Assembly: GCF_001949145.1 (NCBI RefSeq)
Contig: NW_019091358.1
Location: forward strand, 93,984 to 127,847
Reading direction: 5' to 3'
Length of the DNA stretch: 33,864 nt
Source: Acanthaster planci
Lineage: Eukaryota > Echinodermata > Asteroidea > Valvatida > Acanthasteridae
Shown here: piece by piece, positions 10,276-20,203 of the stretch
Layout of the letters: each line of letters opens with the position of its first letter
Numbering within the stretch: the stretch's first letter is position 1
Program-made: the position numbers and the translations under genes
Notes under the pieces: model-generated
What the model was told of the DNA's origin: nothing
What the model saw: the letters and a program-made list of their open reading frames with translations, nothing else
Database searches by the model: none

Positions 10276-10850
10276 ATGGCGTCGGGACTCATTGGTCGAA
10301 TTGACCCATTTAACAGCAAAGAGGAGGACTGGCCAACATGTGAAGCGTCTCGAGCAGTATTTTGAAGCCAATGGAATTGTTAATGAGCGAAAAGTTTCAG
10401 CATTTATCAGCCTCATTGGATGTAAAACATACGGACTGCTCAAGAACCTCACTACTCCAGCCAAGCCATCATCCAAGTCATATGCTGAACTGATTCAGAT
10501 TTTGACAGCACATCTCGCCCCCAAACCCTTGGTGATCGCAGAGCGCTTCCGTTTCCATAAGCGAGATCAGAAGGAGGGGGAACGTATCAGCACCTACCTT
10601 GCCAAGTTACATAAACTGGCTGAACATTGCCATTTTGGCGAATACCTCGACCAGGCACTTCGTGACCGATTTGTCTGTGGCTTGCGGGCAGGTAGCATTC
10701 AAAAACGCCTACTTGCTGAAGATAAGCTGACACTAAAAAGGCAACAAAGATTGCAACGGCGATGGAAACAGCCGCTAAAGATGCCATTAAAGTTCAACAG
10801 CAGACCAATTCCGACCCGACTGTACATGTTGTAGCAAAAGCAAAACATCA
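10276..10850 (+). pseudogene. gag of Ty3/gypsy element (frameshifted)
   Basis: Capsid-like coding region. The likely start is the ATG at 10276 (MASGLIGRIDPF), about 207 bases after the LTR remnant. The frame shifts at about 10335-10345, and the body runs open to about 10737 with typical gag phrases such as RLEQYFEANGI, VIAERFRFHKR and LRDRFVCGL. A second shift at about 10737 moves the frame again before the zinc knuckles. In such elements gag forms the particle that packages the RNA. No env-like gene was found anywhere in the element. The ORF beginning at 10292 is part of this gene, not its true start. Confidence 0.8.
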
Positions 10851-13800
10851 TGCTGCAGATGTGGCAGATCAGGACATTCTGCTGACACTTGCCGATTCAA
10901 AGATGCAACGTGTCATGCATGGGGAAAAACTGGCCACATAGCACCAGTCTGCCGTTCCAAACCTCGTTCCCAGGGCAACAAACTGCAGTCAAAGCCCAGA
11001 CAACCCCAACCTTGGCGTAAGGGAAAAGTCAAAGTTATGGAAGAAATTCCACAAACAGATGATGAAGATGAGGACATTTTGATAGCCAGAATGAGAGTAC
11101 ACAACGTAGATGGAAACAAATGTGATATGAGCACTGCTGTCTGGGTCACACTCTCCATCAACAACCAGCCAGTAAAGATGGAAGTTGACACAGGGTCAGC
11201 CATCACAATACTATCCATGGCTGACTATGAGAAATTCTTCCAGGGAGACAAGTAACACCCAACCAAGATGAAACTGCAGACTTACACGAGAGAGAAAGTC
11301 TCGCCAGCAGGGTTCTTGGAGGTGAACGTTGAGTACAACAAACAGCGGTACACTGGGAAGATCTACGTCATTGATAGTGGTGGTACCCCATTGCTTGGCC
11401 GTGACTGGCTAGCCCACATTAAATTGAACTGGCCAAAATTATTGGCTCTATCGACGGCTGTGCCCCCAACTACAGGCACGACTGAGGCCAAGCTGAAATC
11501 CCTGTTGAACGAATACCCAGAGCTTTTCACAGAGGAAATTGGTGAATTGACGGGTATCAATGGGAAACTCAACCTGAAGGAGAATGCCCAGCCGGTATTT
11601 GACAGCCAGGCAGGTACCTTATGCCTTACGCCCAAAGTGGAAGCAGAATTGACAAAACTGCAGGAACAAAATATAATTTCCCCTGTAGAGCACAGTGAAT
11701 GGGCAATCCGAATTGTTCCAGTGGCAAAACCGAATGGAGGGGTATGCATTTGTGGTGATTTTAAGGTGACGGTGAATCCAAACCTGAACATCGATCACTT
11801 CCCATTACCCAGAGTGGAAGATTTCCTTGCCACTCTCGCAGGTTGGCAGAAGTATAGCAAACTTGATTTACGGCAAGCATACCTGCACATGGTGATAAAT
11901 TCAGAATCCAAAAAATTACTCACCATAAACACCCACAAAGGTCTGTTTACCTTCAATCGCCTAGCATTTGGAGTAGCCTCTGCACCAGCAATCTGGCAGA
12001 GAACCATGGAACAACTGCTCCAAGGCATACCTGGAGTCCAGTGTATCCTAGATGACATGATTATCACAGGCCGTACTGATGAGGAACACCTCAGCAATCT
12101 GAGGAGGGTCCTTGACGTGCTCAAGCACCATGGCCTGTGCTTGAACAAAGCAAAATGTGTGTTCTTCAAGAACAAAGTGATCTTCTGTGGCCACGAGATA
12201 ACCTTTGAAGGTTTAAAGAAAGCCCAAGACAAGATCAAAGCGGTGAAAGATGCCCCTCATCCTACCAGCGTGAGGCAACTACGCTCATTCCTGGGCTTGG
12301 TGAACTACTATCACTGTTTCCTACCTAATTTGGCAACTGAACTGCATCCACTGAATGAGCTTCTCCAGAAGAGCCACAAGTGGGTGTGGACTCCTACTTG
12401 TGAGAAGGCATTTGAGAAAGCCAAGTCCTTGATCACATCAGATGAAGTTTTGACACACTATGATCCAAGCCTACCTTTGAAGCTGGCATGTGACGCCGCA
12501 CCCTATGGTCTTGGCGCTGTCATGTCACATGTCATGCCTGATGGTACCGAACGCCCAGTAGCCTGTGCGTCACGTACCTTGACGTCGGCTAAATGCAAGT
12601 ATTCCCAGATTGACAAAGAGGCACTTGCGGGGAGTAAAGAAGTTTAACCCGTACCTATCAGGACGAAAGTTCACCATGGTGACGGACCATCAACCCCTGA
12701 CCTGTATCTTCAATTCTGTGAAAAGCACTCCTGTGACTGCAGCAGCACGTCTAGCAAGATATGCAGTCTTCCTTGACAGTCATGATTACAGCATCGAATA
12801 CAAAAACACTGCAAAACACAGCAATGCTGATGGATTATCAAGATTGCCCATGAGCCAGACTGCATCAGAACCAACAGATCCTGTTGACATCCTCCACATG
12901 TCACAACTTGACACACTGCCAGTCTCCAGCAGTGACATCCGCAGGGAAATTACAAAGGACAAAACACTCAAAGTCGTCAACAGACACTGACCCAACCTTG
13001 GCAGCCTACCATAGCCGCAGAAATGAAATCGCTGTACATGATGGTTGCTTGATGTGGGGACTGTGCGTAATAATTCCTGACAAGTTGCACACACAAGTCC
13101 TGAGAGAGCTTCATGAGGGTCATCTGGGTGTTGTCAAGATGGAAACTCTCTCTCAAGGATTTGTTTGGTGGCCCGAAATTGACCACGACATTGAACAGTT
13201 GGTCAAGGAATGTTCCGGGTGTCAGAAAGTACAACACCCCCGCTAAAGCCCCACTACATACCTGGGAATGGCCTGTAAAACCCTGGCAAAGAATTCACAT
13301 CGACTACGAAGGTCCGTGCATGGGACAGATGTTCCTGGTAGTTGTTGATGCATACTCAAAATGGCCTGAAGTCATCCAAACTACCACCACAACATCCAGC
13401 CAGACCATTGACATCCTCAGGGGCATATTCTCACAACATGGTATCCCTGAACAACTTGTGAGTGACAATGGCCCTCAGTTCATATCGGAGGAATTTCAAA
13501 CCTTCCTGAAACGCAGTGGGGTTCGACACATTACTTCAGCCCCCATATCACCCATCAAAAAACGGGCTTGCAGAGCGTTTTGTTCAAACCTTCAAAAATG
13601 GACTGCAGTCAATGGAAGGGGAGAAAGGGATCAGTAAAGCAGAAGTTGTGCGGCTTTCTTCTTGCTTATCGGAATGCACGACATGCCACTACTGGTCATT
13701 CTCCAGCCTACCTACTCATGGAACGATACCTCCGATCGAGACTGGACATCATAAAACCGGACATACGTCAGCGTGTTGCTCATAAACTGCTTGAGCAATC

Positions 13801-14247
13801 CGCCAGTTGCAAATCTGTGAAGCCAACCAGAAACCTGCACAAAGGCCAACATGTGCTGGTTCGTAACTACCGAGATAGCCAGAAGTGGATCCCAGGTGTA
13901 ATCCATTGCCAAACTGGGCCCTTGTAGTACGAGGTTCTAGTCAGCCCAGACTCCATCTGGCACAGACACATTGATCAGCTTCTTGATGCCGATACTGGAA
14001 ACCACACATCTTCAACCAGCAGCCTGAGATGATCCAGCATGACCAAGTGCCCCAGATTATTCCAGACACCACTTACCAGAAGACACTGGATTCTCCAACC
14101 CCTACTCTATCCATGCAGACTCCAGCAGTCATCCATTCTAAAGCAGATCCACTGACTACTTCCAAGGGCCCAATGTCGGAGCCACCTAGCAATGAACGTC
14201 GCTACCCACAGAGGAAATGCAAACCACCAGACAGACTGGATCTCTAA
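10851..14247 (+). pseudogene. pol of Ty3/gypsy element (frameshifted, one internal stop)
   Basis: The order is: CCHC zinc knuckle at 10851-10892; a second knuckle with Trp replacing its second Cys (about 10900-10945); protease with DTG at 11187-11195; reverse transcriptase with the LDD active-site variant at 12048-12056; RNase H; integrase HHCC zinc finger at about 13110-13225; integrase core with Asp at 13302, Asp at 13464 and Glu at 13573; and a C-terminal tail ending KPPDRLDL before TAA at 14245. The frame from the knuckle to 12647 is continuous except for TAA at 11253. Frameshifts lie near 12630 (with a small deletion), 12970, 13240 and 13560, and further breaks follow near 13925. Acidic triad residues survive despite the breaks. 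It is clearly non-functional. Confidence 0.9.
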
Positions 14248-14318
14248 ACCCTTACACTCATAACACCCGACAGGCTTGGGTAGCCACCCTACTTTAAGTT
14301 AAGTGTTTCAAGTTAAAC

Positions 14319-14341
14319 AAAAAAAAAGAGAAAAAGGGAAA
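14319..14341 (+). other. Purine-rich tract (possible PPT relic)
   Basis: A 23-base run of only A and G ends in AAAAAGGGAAA. It lies 64 bases before the 3' LTR, farther than a working polypurine tract would be, so either the LTR start is misplaced or the tract has been displaced by A-rich insertion. Confidence 0.35.
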
Positions 14342-14405
14342 TTAAGTTCAGTTTTAGTTAAACAAAAAAAACAAAAACAAAACAAAAAAGGTTTTAGGAA
14401 ACTCA

Positions 14406-14786
14406 TGTTGAGATTCCATAATACTCAGTGTTTGACGGTGAAGCATAAACAAAAGAAACTGCACTTTGTGTAATATTCCCTATCCTCATAAACACACAAA
14501 TGAAACCAGCTAAGTTCAGTATACAATTCAAACAGCTGAACTAGACATTTGAAACTTGAAATGTGGACTTTAATGAAACTGAACCTTTATTTGCAGATAC
14601 TGTTTCAGTGGGGAGGAAATATTGAATACTTGCCACCTCTTACAATCTACCCATTCAGCTCTTTATTTTGTCTCTAAAGTGCGCCCTCAAGTGTTCAAGC
14701 TGTAAGCTAAAAAACTTCCAAGATGGCGAATAAATCAGGTGAGATCGTTCCATTCCTTTGTCATTGAACCCACTCAATATCTCACA
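14406..14786 (+). repeat. 3' LTR of Ty3/gypsy element (381 bp)
   Basis: Begins TGTTGAGAT and ends ATATCTCACA, a short imperfect inverted repeat of TG...CA type. Its last 32 bases equal 10037-10068. It has an AATAAA at 14729-14734 shortly before the end. It also carries AAGATGGCG at about 14719 followed by CAGGTGAGA, a possible start codon and splice donor. The start is placed by the terminal repeat because the 5' copy is truncated. Confidence 0.75.
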
Positions 14787-16465
14787 GACGGGATGGTCTA
14801 CCTCTAGGTCGATACACTGGCAAATTTGGTGCACGCAACTTTAAATTTTTGTTCACTAACAATTGTCTAGGTGACAAATAACTGTCTGTGTCACCAATTC
14901 CGTTATACACAAGATAAGAGTTTACAAGAGCAACATCAAGCAAAAATAAGAACACTTTTATACACCATATGATTGATTTCCTGACAGAACGGTGCGATGA
15001 TGCCAGCTGGTCTGCAATGTCCACACCCTTCATCCCCTCGTTGTAGTCGAGTACACACTTGGGTTTCTCCAAGGCAATGCTGTCACGTTCCGCTTGCCGG
15101 TGTCGGCCATCTCAGCTGTATGCATCGTGGACAGCATACGGACATCTTTTTTGTCTCGCCAGACAAAGGTGTGCAAGCCTTTTTTTCCAGAACGGTGAAC
15201 AACATCATCCCTTTCGAGTTTCAAGGAGCACAAGTCCTTGGGCTTGTTTTGACGATTAGTCACACACCCTTCATCCCCTCGTTGTAGTCGAGTACACACT
15301 TGGGTTTCTCCAAGGCAATGCTGTCACGTTCCGCTTGCCGGTGTTGGCCATCTCAGCTGTATGCATCGTGGACAGCATACGGACATCTTTTTTGTCTCGC
15401 CAGACAAAGGTGTGCAAGCCAGAATGGTGAACAACATCATCCCTTTCGAGTTTCAAGGAGCACAAGTCCTTGGGCTTGTTTTGACGATTAGTCTCGCCGT
15501 CCTGATGACGTTTGTCTTCTGGTCGTGCAGTTTCAGGTACAGATCTGGGCTGCTGAACCAGTTGTCCAGGAAAATGCTGTACCCTTTGCCAAGAAGATTG
15601 ACGTTCAAGTCAAGTACAATTTTCGTACTTGCCAGTCCAACAGTCTGGTCTTTACCAGTGTAAATCTTGAAGTTCCAGGTGTATCAAGTGACAACACCTG
15701 TGCTCTGGCAGACTCGACACACCTTGATGCCAAACCTTGCATGCTTCTTGGGGTTGTACTGCTTGAACTTCAGTCTCCCTTTGAATTTCCAAAGGGACTC
15801 ATCGGTAGTAATCTTGCTGGACGGAATGTAGACGGGCTTGATCTCAGCCAGTTCGTCTACCACCTGGCGGAGCTTGTAGAGTCGATCGGTCGCATCTGCA
15901 TGGCTGATATTAACGAAATGCAGATAGGACAGCAAGCCCATAAATCTGTCGCGTGGCATTGTATTAGAAAAAACAGAGTCTCAAGTATTGAGTCTCTTGT
16001 CCAGTAGGACTTCAAGTCGGGTTTCGGCATAAGTCCCATGATGATGGTCATGGACAGGAACACTGACATCTCGTGTGGTGTTGTGTCGAACCAGCTTCGC
16101 ATGTGACTTGGACTTGCTTCTGATTGACTTTCGGATGTTCAGTAGCATAGCGGTTGGTCTCATTGACAATGTGCAACGTCAGCTCTGGGGTGAAGAACTG
16201 CTTGAAGATTTCGACAGGAGTGCTGTTCTTGTCCAGTTCTTGCATTTGAACACCCGCTGTGCCTTGAAAGCCGTGTTGTCAAGTTTTCAGCAACTGTCCA
16301 TTGAATGGACGAAGAAGTCTTGACCTTCTTCTTGGCAGGCCTCGCTAACGGTGGTTGCCTGTTAGAATCGCTGTCACTAGTTTCAATTTCTGAACCATGT
16401 TCAGAGTCCGATGTGAAATCTGAACCACTAGTCGCAGTCAAAGTTTCCTCTTCACTTGAAGACAT
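14787..16465 (-). pseudogene. piggyBac-like transposase, copy 1
   Basis: The start codon at 16465-16463 opens an acidic, serine-rich N-terminus (MSSSEEETLTATSGSD) and then a basic patch (PAKKKVKTS). Typical family blocks follow: TPVEIFKQFFTPELTL, a MPRDRF block, KGRLKFKQYNPKKHARFGIK, FLDNWFSS and VLDYNEGMKGVDIADQ. The three family aspartates are present, at about 15803 (TTDES), 15566 (LDNW) and 15021 (GVDIAD). The frame changes at several places (near 16200, 16100, 15960 and 15680), and an internal 240-bp tandem duplication creates a stop at its junction. The C-terminal cysteine-rich domain is absent because the copy ends at the LTR. It is inactive. The N-terminal frame upstream of the chosen Met has no family character. 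Confidence 0.85.
15023..15493. repeat. Internal tandem duplication within transposase copy 1
   Basis: Units 15023-15261 and 15264-15493 are nearly identical, offset by 241 bases. The second lacks about 9 bases of a T-rich tract (near 15175-15185 in the first). Copy 2 of the transposon, at 27.5 kb, has only one such unit, so the duplication arose within this copy. Confidence 0.9.
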
Positions 16466-17166
16466 TGTGTAATGCAACTGAAGGGCCGGGAAGTGGCCAA
16501 GCAAATATATACCCAGCGCTACAGAAAATGCTGCTTTTTGACAAAACAAATAACCAATTACACTGAACAATAGCCCATCTGTATCCCAAGTGTATGGTGC
16601 TGGGGTGCTGCCCACGTGTTCCCAGCCCAGTAGAGCCGTAAACCGTAGCCCGCACACCATGTCAATGACCTGTATTCATCGCGCTCCGAGCCCACATAGA
16701 ACGTGTTGCATAAGCCTTGACCACGACCTCGAGTGATGCTCCACGGAGATTAGCCAGGGTATTCAATCAAAGACAGTAGGGTGTTCTGATGAATAAAAAA
16801 TCCCATTTACCGAGTATCAGGAGATCAACCAACTCTCCAGGTTGCGCCAGATTTCCATTCAATGCAAAGGTCCCAGTAATTACAGATGTACACTGAATAA
16901 AGGTTGCATGTGTGGTATGCTGCTACAGCTGTCTCCCGGTAATTAGACTTTTCTACAGGCGCAACTGTTGCCTTCTTCCAGCATGAAGTGTTGGGATAAG
17001 ATGAGCTCTTGGTCTTGTGTTCGTAGGTATATTGATGCCAAATGAAAAAAAAGTAACAGTCATTTTAGTCCAAACATTATTGGCTATGCTGACAAATATC
17101 AAACTTGCAAACAAATGCCCTGAAGTGCCCCATATTTGTTGCTTTGTCCTTTTTTATTGTATGCAG

Positions 17167-17290
17167 AGCGCCAACACTCAAGAGACTTCAGGAGTACTTG
17201 TTCTTTGTTTGGGACCCTGATTTACCAGGTGGAGAAGATGAGCCAATGAAGATCCTTGAAGAAGGGCCTTTGGACGGTGAAACATATCGT
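17167..17290 (+). CDS. LRRC9-like protein, internal exon 2
   Basis: This 124-base exon lies between the acceptor TGTATGCAG and the donor GTAAGT (17291). It completes the codon left open by exon 8540-8719 and ends in phase 0. The translation includes LKRLQEYLFFVWDPDLPGG followed by an acidic region and LDGETYR. The LFFVWDPD phrase matches the segment after the coiled start of the PARP-like region in LRRC9, as I recall it. The preceding intron is 8.4 kb and carries the gypsy and piggyBac elements. No unusual codon use is seen. Confidence 0.8.
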
Positions 17291-18189
17291 GTAAGTTCAA
17301 TTGTCAGTTGTGCACAGTTTCAGCTTAACCACATGCTGCCAGGTGCTTATAAAACTGCAGTGTATATGGGGCGATTTTCAAGATTTTCAGTTTTCAAAAT
17401 TCTTCAAAAATTCATCATTTCATTTAACGGACGTTTACACCCACATGAAGGACTTTTTGATGGATACTCTAAGTTGACAGGTAACCTTCATTGACTCCTG
17501 AATATTTCAGCTAGGCCTGCAGCCTTGTAAAAAGAGCCCAGATTGTGCAGTGTTATGTAAGTGTCTTTTGTTCCCGAAACCAGCACAGTGCACTGCTGGC
17601 ATCTTTTCAATACAGGCCAGATTAACTACAGGGCTGCTGTGTGGCTCATCGTTGCGGTGGTGGAGCGCTTTTGTCCCCTGTGGTAATCCACTCTTTCTAA
17701 ATGCCCCAACCTTGGTATACTGTTTCAAAACAAGGCTGGATTATCTCCACTATTGAGAATGAAAAAATGTCGGTTATACCCAGCAACTCAGTCTTTTGTG
17801 TTGAGCATGGTTTTTGTTACAAGGCCCAGGTCTTTTGTCCCAGCTTCAGACTCCCCAGCTTCGTGTATAAAGCCTGTACATCTGTTTTGCAGTCATATTT
17901 CAACCAATCTTGTAAAAATATTTTGAAGTTTTGTTAGTATTTTCTTGTTTAATTTAGTAACCATATTTGTATAACTTGGATGTCTCTTTCCTGTTATTAC
18001 AAGAAAAAAATTCAAATTCATACCAAGCAGCGGGCTATGGCAGCTTTGCCGTTCTAGTTCAGCTTAGTGTGGTTGTTGTACCCTGGTTTCAGAAGGATAT
18101 TCACCTGGAATACATCTAGTTCCATCTACTGTACCATTATTCTCCTTCTGGATGCCATCATCCGATCTCATATTGGATGGTGACTCTCC
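17291..18189 (+). other. Intron 2, left part; nothing recognised
   Basis: Open frames of up to about 90 codons occur, but without recognisable motifs. Part may belong to the DIRS-type element that follows. Confidence 0.4.
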
Positions 18190-19380
18190 AATCAAAATCT
18201 CTGCAACACCCCATTTTAGTGGCCGTTTCTGACAATGACACTATTAACAACAAATGCTTTGGAGTTGGATTGAGGCATTCACCTGCAGACATGTCTCTCC
18301 TGACTGACCTGTCTGTCACAGGGTCTTGGTCTCCAGTGGCATGATACCTTCACATTAACCAGCAGTGTAACAAGCTGCTTCATTCAGGTGAGAATGGAAA
18401 TTCTACAGTGGTGTCCTACCTGAATCATGGAGGGGGGCATTTATCATCCTGTGCATAATGCCTCAGTTTGTGTGCCCCTCATCAGACTTCTCTTCGAGCA
18501 AGTTACCTATTTGGGAAGAACGGTATTTTTAAGAAGCCCTGATGTATCGGTACTGTGGTTACTTCATCCAAAAGACCAACAGAGTTTCAACAGTCTAGGA
18601 ACTCCACAAATTAACCTACTTGCCTCCCACCTTAGTTGCTAGTCACCAACATTCTCCTCTCTCATGCCAATTTTAAGGCTTGGGCCACAGACTCTTTGAG
18701 CATCAACTGGACAGTTTTTCCCTCCAAGGTTTGCCTTCCCTCTAGTCACAGCTTCCTTGAGTTTTGCCCAAATCAGCCAGGAGACATGCAAAATAAATTA
18801 TCCTGATTGTTCCATACTGGCTAGGCAGGCAACGTTTCCTTGGCTCCTTGATCTACTAATTTCCTAGCCAATTGTTCTTCTATACCATCTGGATGTATTT
18901 ATACAACCAGCATCCAAACTACTGTATCCAGGTAGTCTTCGTTTCTCTGCCCACATGTTTTCAAGCTGTCCTTCAGAGCAGCAGGCCTCCAGAGGATGCT
19001 GCAGGCCTCGCAGCTAGGAGCAGGGGAGTCACAGCCAGAAAAACTGAAGACAGTTTCTAAGAACACTTCTTCAAATAGAGTTAATAGAGAACTGCGGATC
19101 GCTATTCTTCATCAGAAACAGTCAATCAGAGACTTCTTATTTTATCTCTACAACTCTAGCCTGCAGATGTCCACTATCTTGAGGCTACAAATCAGCCATT
19201 GGTCAGTACGTGTGAAAGACAGCTTTAAAATGTCCAACAGTGCCTACACCTGTCAGTTAAAAGGTTGTTTCTGGAGTAACCTCCTTCTGAAAAGCTCATT
19301 CCAACTTGGCACCTTGGCTTCTTTTCAAACTGCCCAAAACACCTTGAACTGGCTAGGTCTTCTTCACTTCCTCACCTGAC
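18190..19380 (+). mobile_element. DIRS-type (tyrosine recombinase) retrotransposon fragment
   Basis: Frame-broken but recognisable in order. An RNase H region is marked by GSWSPVA..LHIN (about 18320-18360) and STVVSYLNHGGG (18401-18436). A connecting region follows with AWATDSLSINW and IILIVPYWLGRQRF (18797-18837). The start of the tyrosine recombinase is seen as DFLFYLYNSSLQMSTI (about 19128-19178). This order, with RNase H followed by a recombinase instead of an integrase, is characteristic of DIRS-like elements. The reverse transcriptase and most of the recombinase were not recognised. There are stops in every frame, and the ends are approximate. It lies in the same orientation as the host gene. 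Confidence 0.65.
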
Positions 19381-20012
19381 AGTCAAAACAGTTATTTTTA
19401 CCCACAGCTTCAACAGCACTTCAGATAAGTGCACTCCTTTCCCTTAATGTTATTCCTTCAAATTTGAATAATTTAAATAATTATTCCAATAGTTCGAATT
19501 TCCCCAGACTAAAGATACTGGTGTCATACCTTATAATTTGGGTCAAGCTTTTGCATAGCAGCCACCACCTCTTGAATGGACTGGATTCTTGTGTCCGTCT
19601 TCTTCACTGAAAACAGTGGTGTAATGCATCGCTTATGTTACCTTGCAAAAGCTTGCCCCAGATCACGATGTATAGCATGTAGAGCAAGTGTCTTTCGTAT
19701 GGAGAAGTCTAATTGTTATGATCTCAAACTCCATGTACCAGATTTTATTCAAATGTAACTTGCAAAAGGGTATTGCTCAGTATAGCAGTGTTGCACTGTA
19801 GTGGCAGAATATATATAATTGCAACTGCTTGTACTTATTGTTCAGAAATGTTTTTCAATAATTCTCAACATGGCAAAAGGTTTTTCACTGTTCTGTTATT
19901 TCTATGATTATTATTGTTTGTTTATTTTGTGAGAATGTACTAAGAAAGTAACCCTCAGTCGACAGTATGCAGAAGTTACTGTTCTAACTCTTACTGTTAT
20001 TTTTCCTTGTAG
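19381..20012 (+). other. Intron 2, right part; nothing recognised
   Basis: AT-rich sequence ending in the pyrimidine-rich acceptor TTTTTCCTTGTAG at 20000-20012. Confidence 0.5.
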
Positions 20013-20203
20013 CAACTTGGTCTTGATGGGGCAATACCTCTGTCTAACAGCCTGAGCTTGTGTGATAAACCAAGGATAGAATCAGCCATCAACAAGGCAG
20101 TGAAAGGGCCATGCCTAGACCCATGCCCATTTAGATTTGGCCAGTTGGTGGTGTGTAAGGTCTACTTGGGAAGGAGTCTTCCTGCCTTGGATGTGAAAAT
20201 GAA
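20013..20203 (+). CDS. LRRC9-like protein, internal exon 3
   Basis: This 191-base exon begins after TTCCTTGTAG and ends at the donor GTAAGTG (20204). It starts in phase 0 and leaves two bases of a codon. The translation contains LSNSLSLCDKPRIE and FGQLVVCKVYLGRSL. The first matches LRRC9 closely as I recall it; the second resembles the MFL..VLLG strand of the PARP fold. The His-Gly that PARP enzymes use to bind NAD would be expected before the first phrase and is not seen. Joining directly to exon 30337-30508 restores frame and gives a continuous LRRC9-like sequence. Confidence 0.85.

Larger units (their letters stand above)
10037..14786 (+). mobile_element. Ty3/gypsy LTR retrotransposon, decayed (Mag/SURL-like)
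   Basis: The element contains gag, CCHC knuckles, protease, reverse transcriptase, RNase H and integrase in the usual Ty3/gypsy order, in the same orientation as the host gene. A full 3' LTR (14406-14786) is present, but only the last 32 bases of the 5' LTR remain (10037-10068). Gag and pol residues resemble the Mag/SURL clade known from sea urchins, insects and other invertebrates. At least four frameshifts, one in-frame stop and a mutated second knuckle show it is inactive. It lies in a host intron and its right end touches piggyBac sequence directly. Confidence 0.9.
14787..16940 (-). mobile_element. piggyBac-like DNA transposon, copy 1 (broken)
   Basis: Transposase sequence begins immediately after the gypsy LTR and runs leftward-coded to a start codon at 16465. 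The non-coding 5' part to about 16890 matches the piece at 29180-29425, which defines it as element sequence. The 3' end of the element is missing, cut exactly at the gypsy LTR, and the 5' terminal repeat is not recognisable (similarity stops at about 16893). The element is antisense to the host gene. Confidence 0.8.

Noticed and set aside
11363-12238. Minus-strand open frames of 142 and 147 codons
   Set aside because: They are antisense to the conserved gypsy reverse transcriptase and reflect its codon composition.
14787-16940. Host-domesticated piggyBac-derived gene
   Set aside because: Multiple frameshifts, an internal duplication with a stop, and loss of the C-terminus argue for plain decay.
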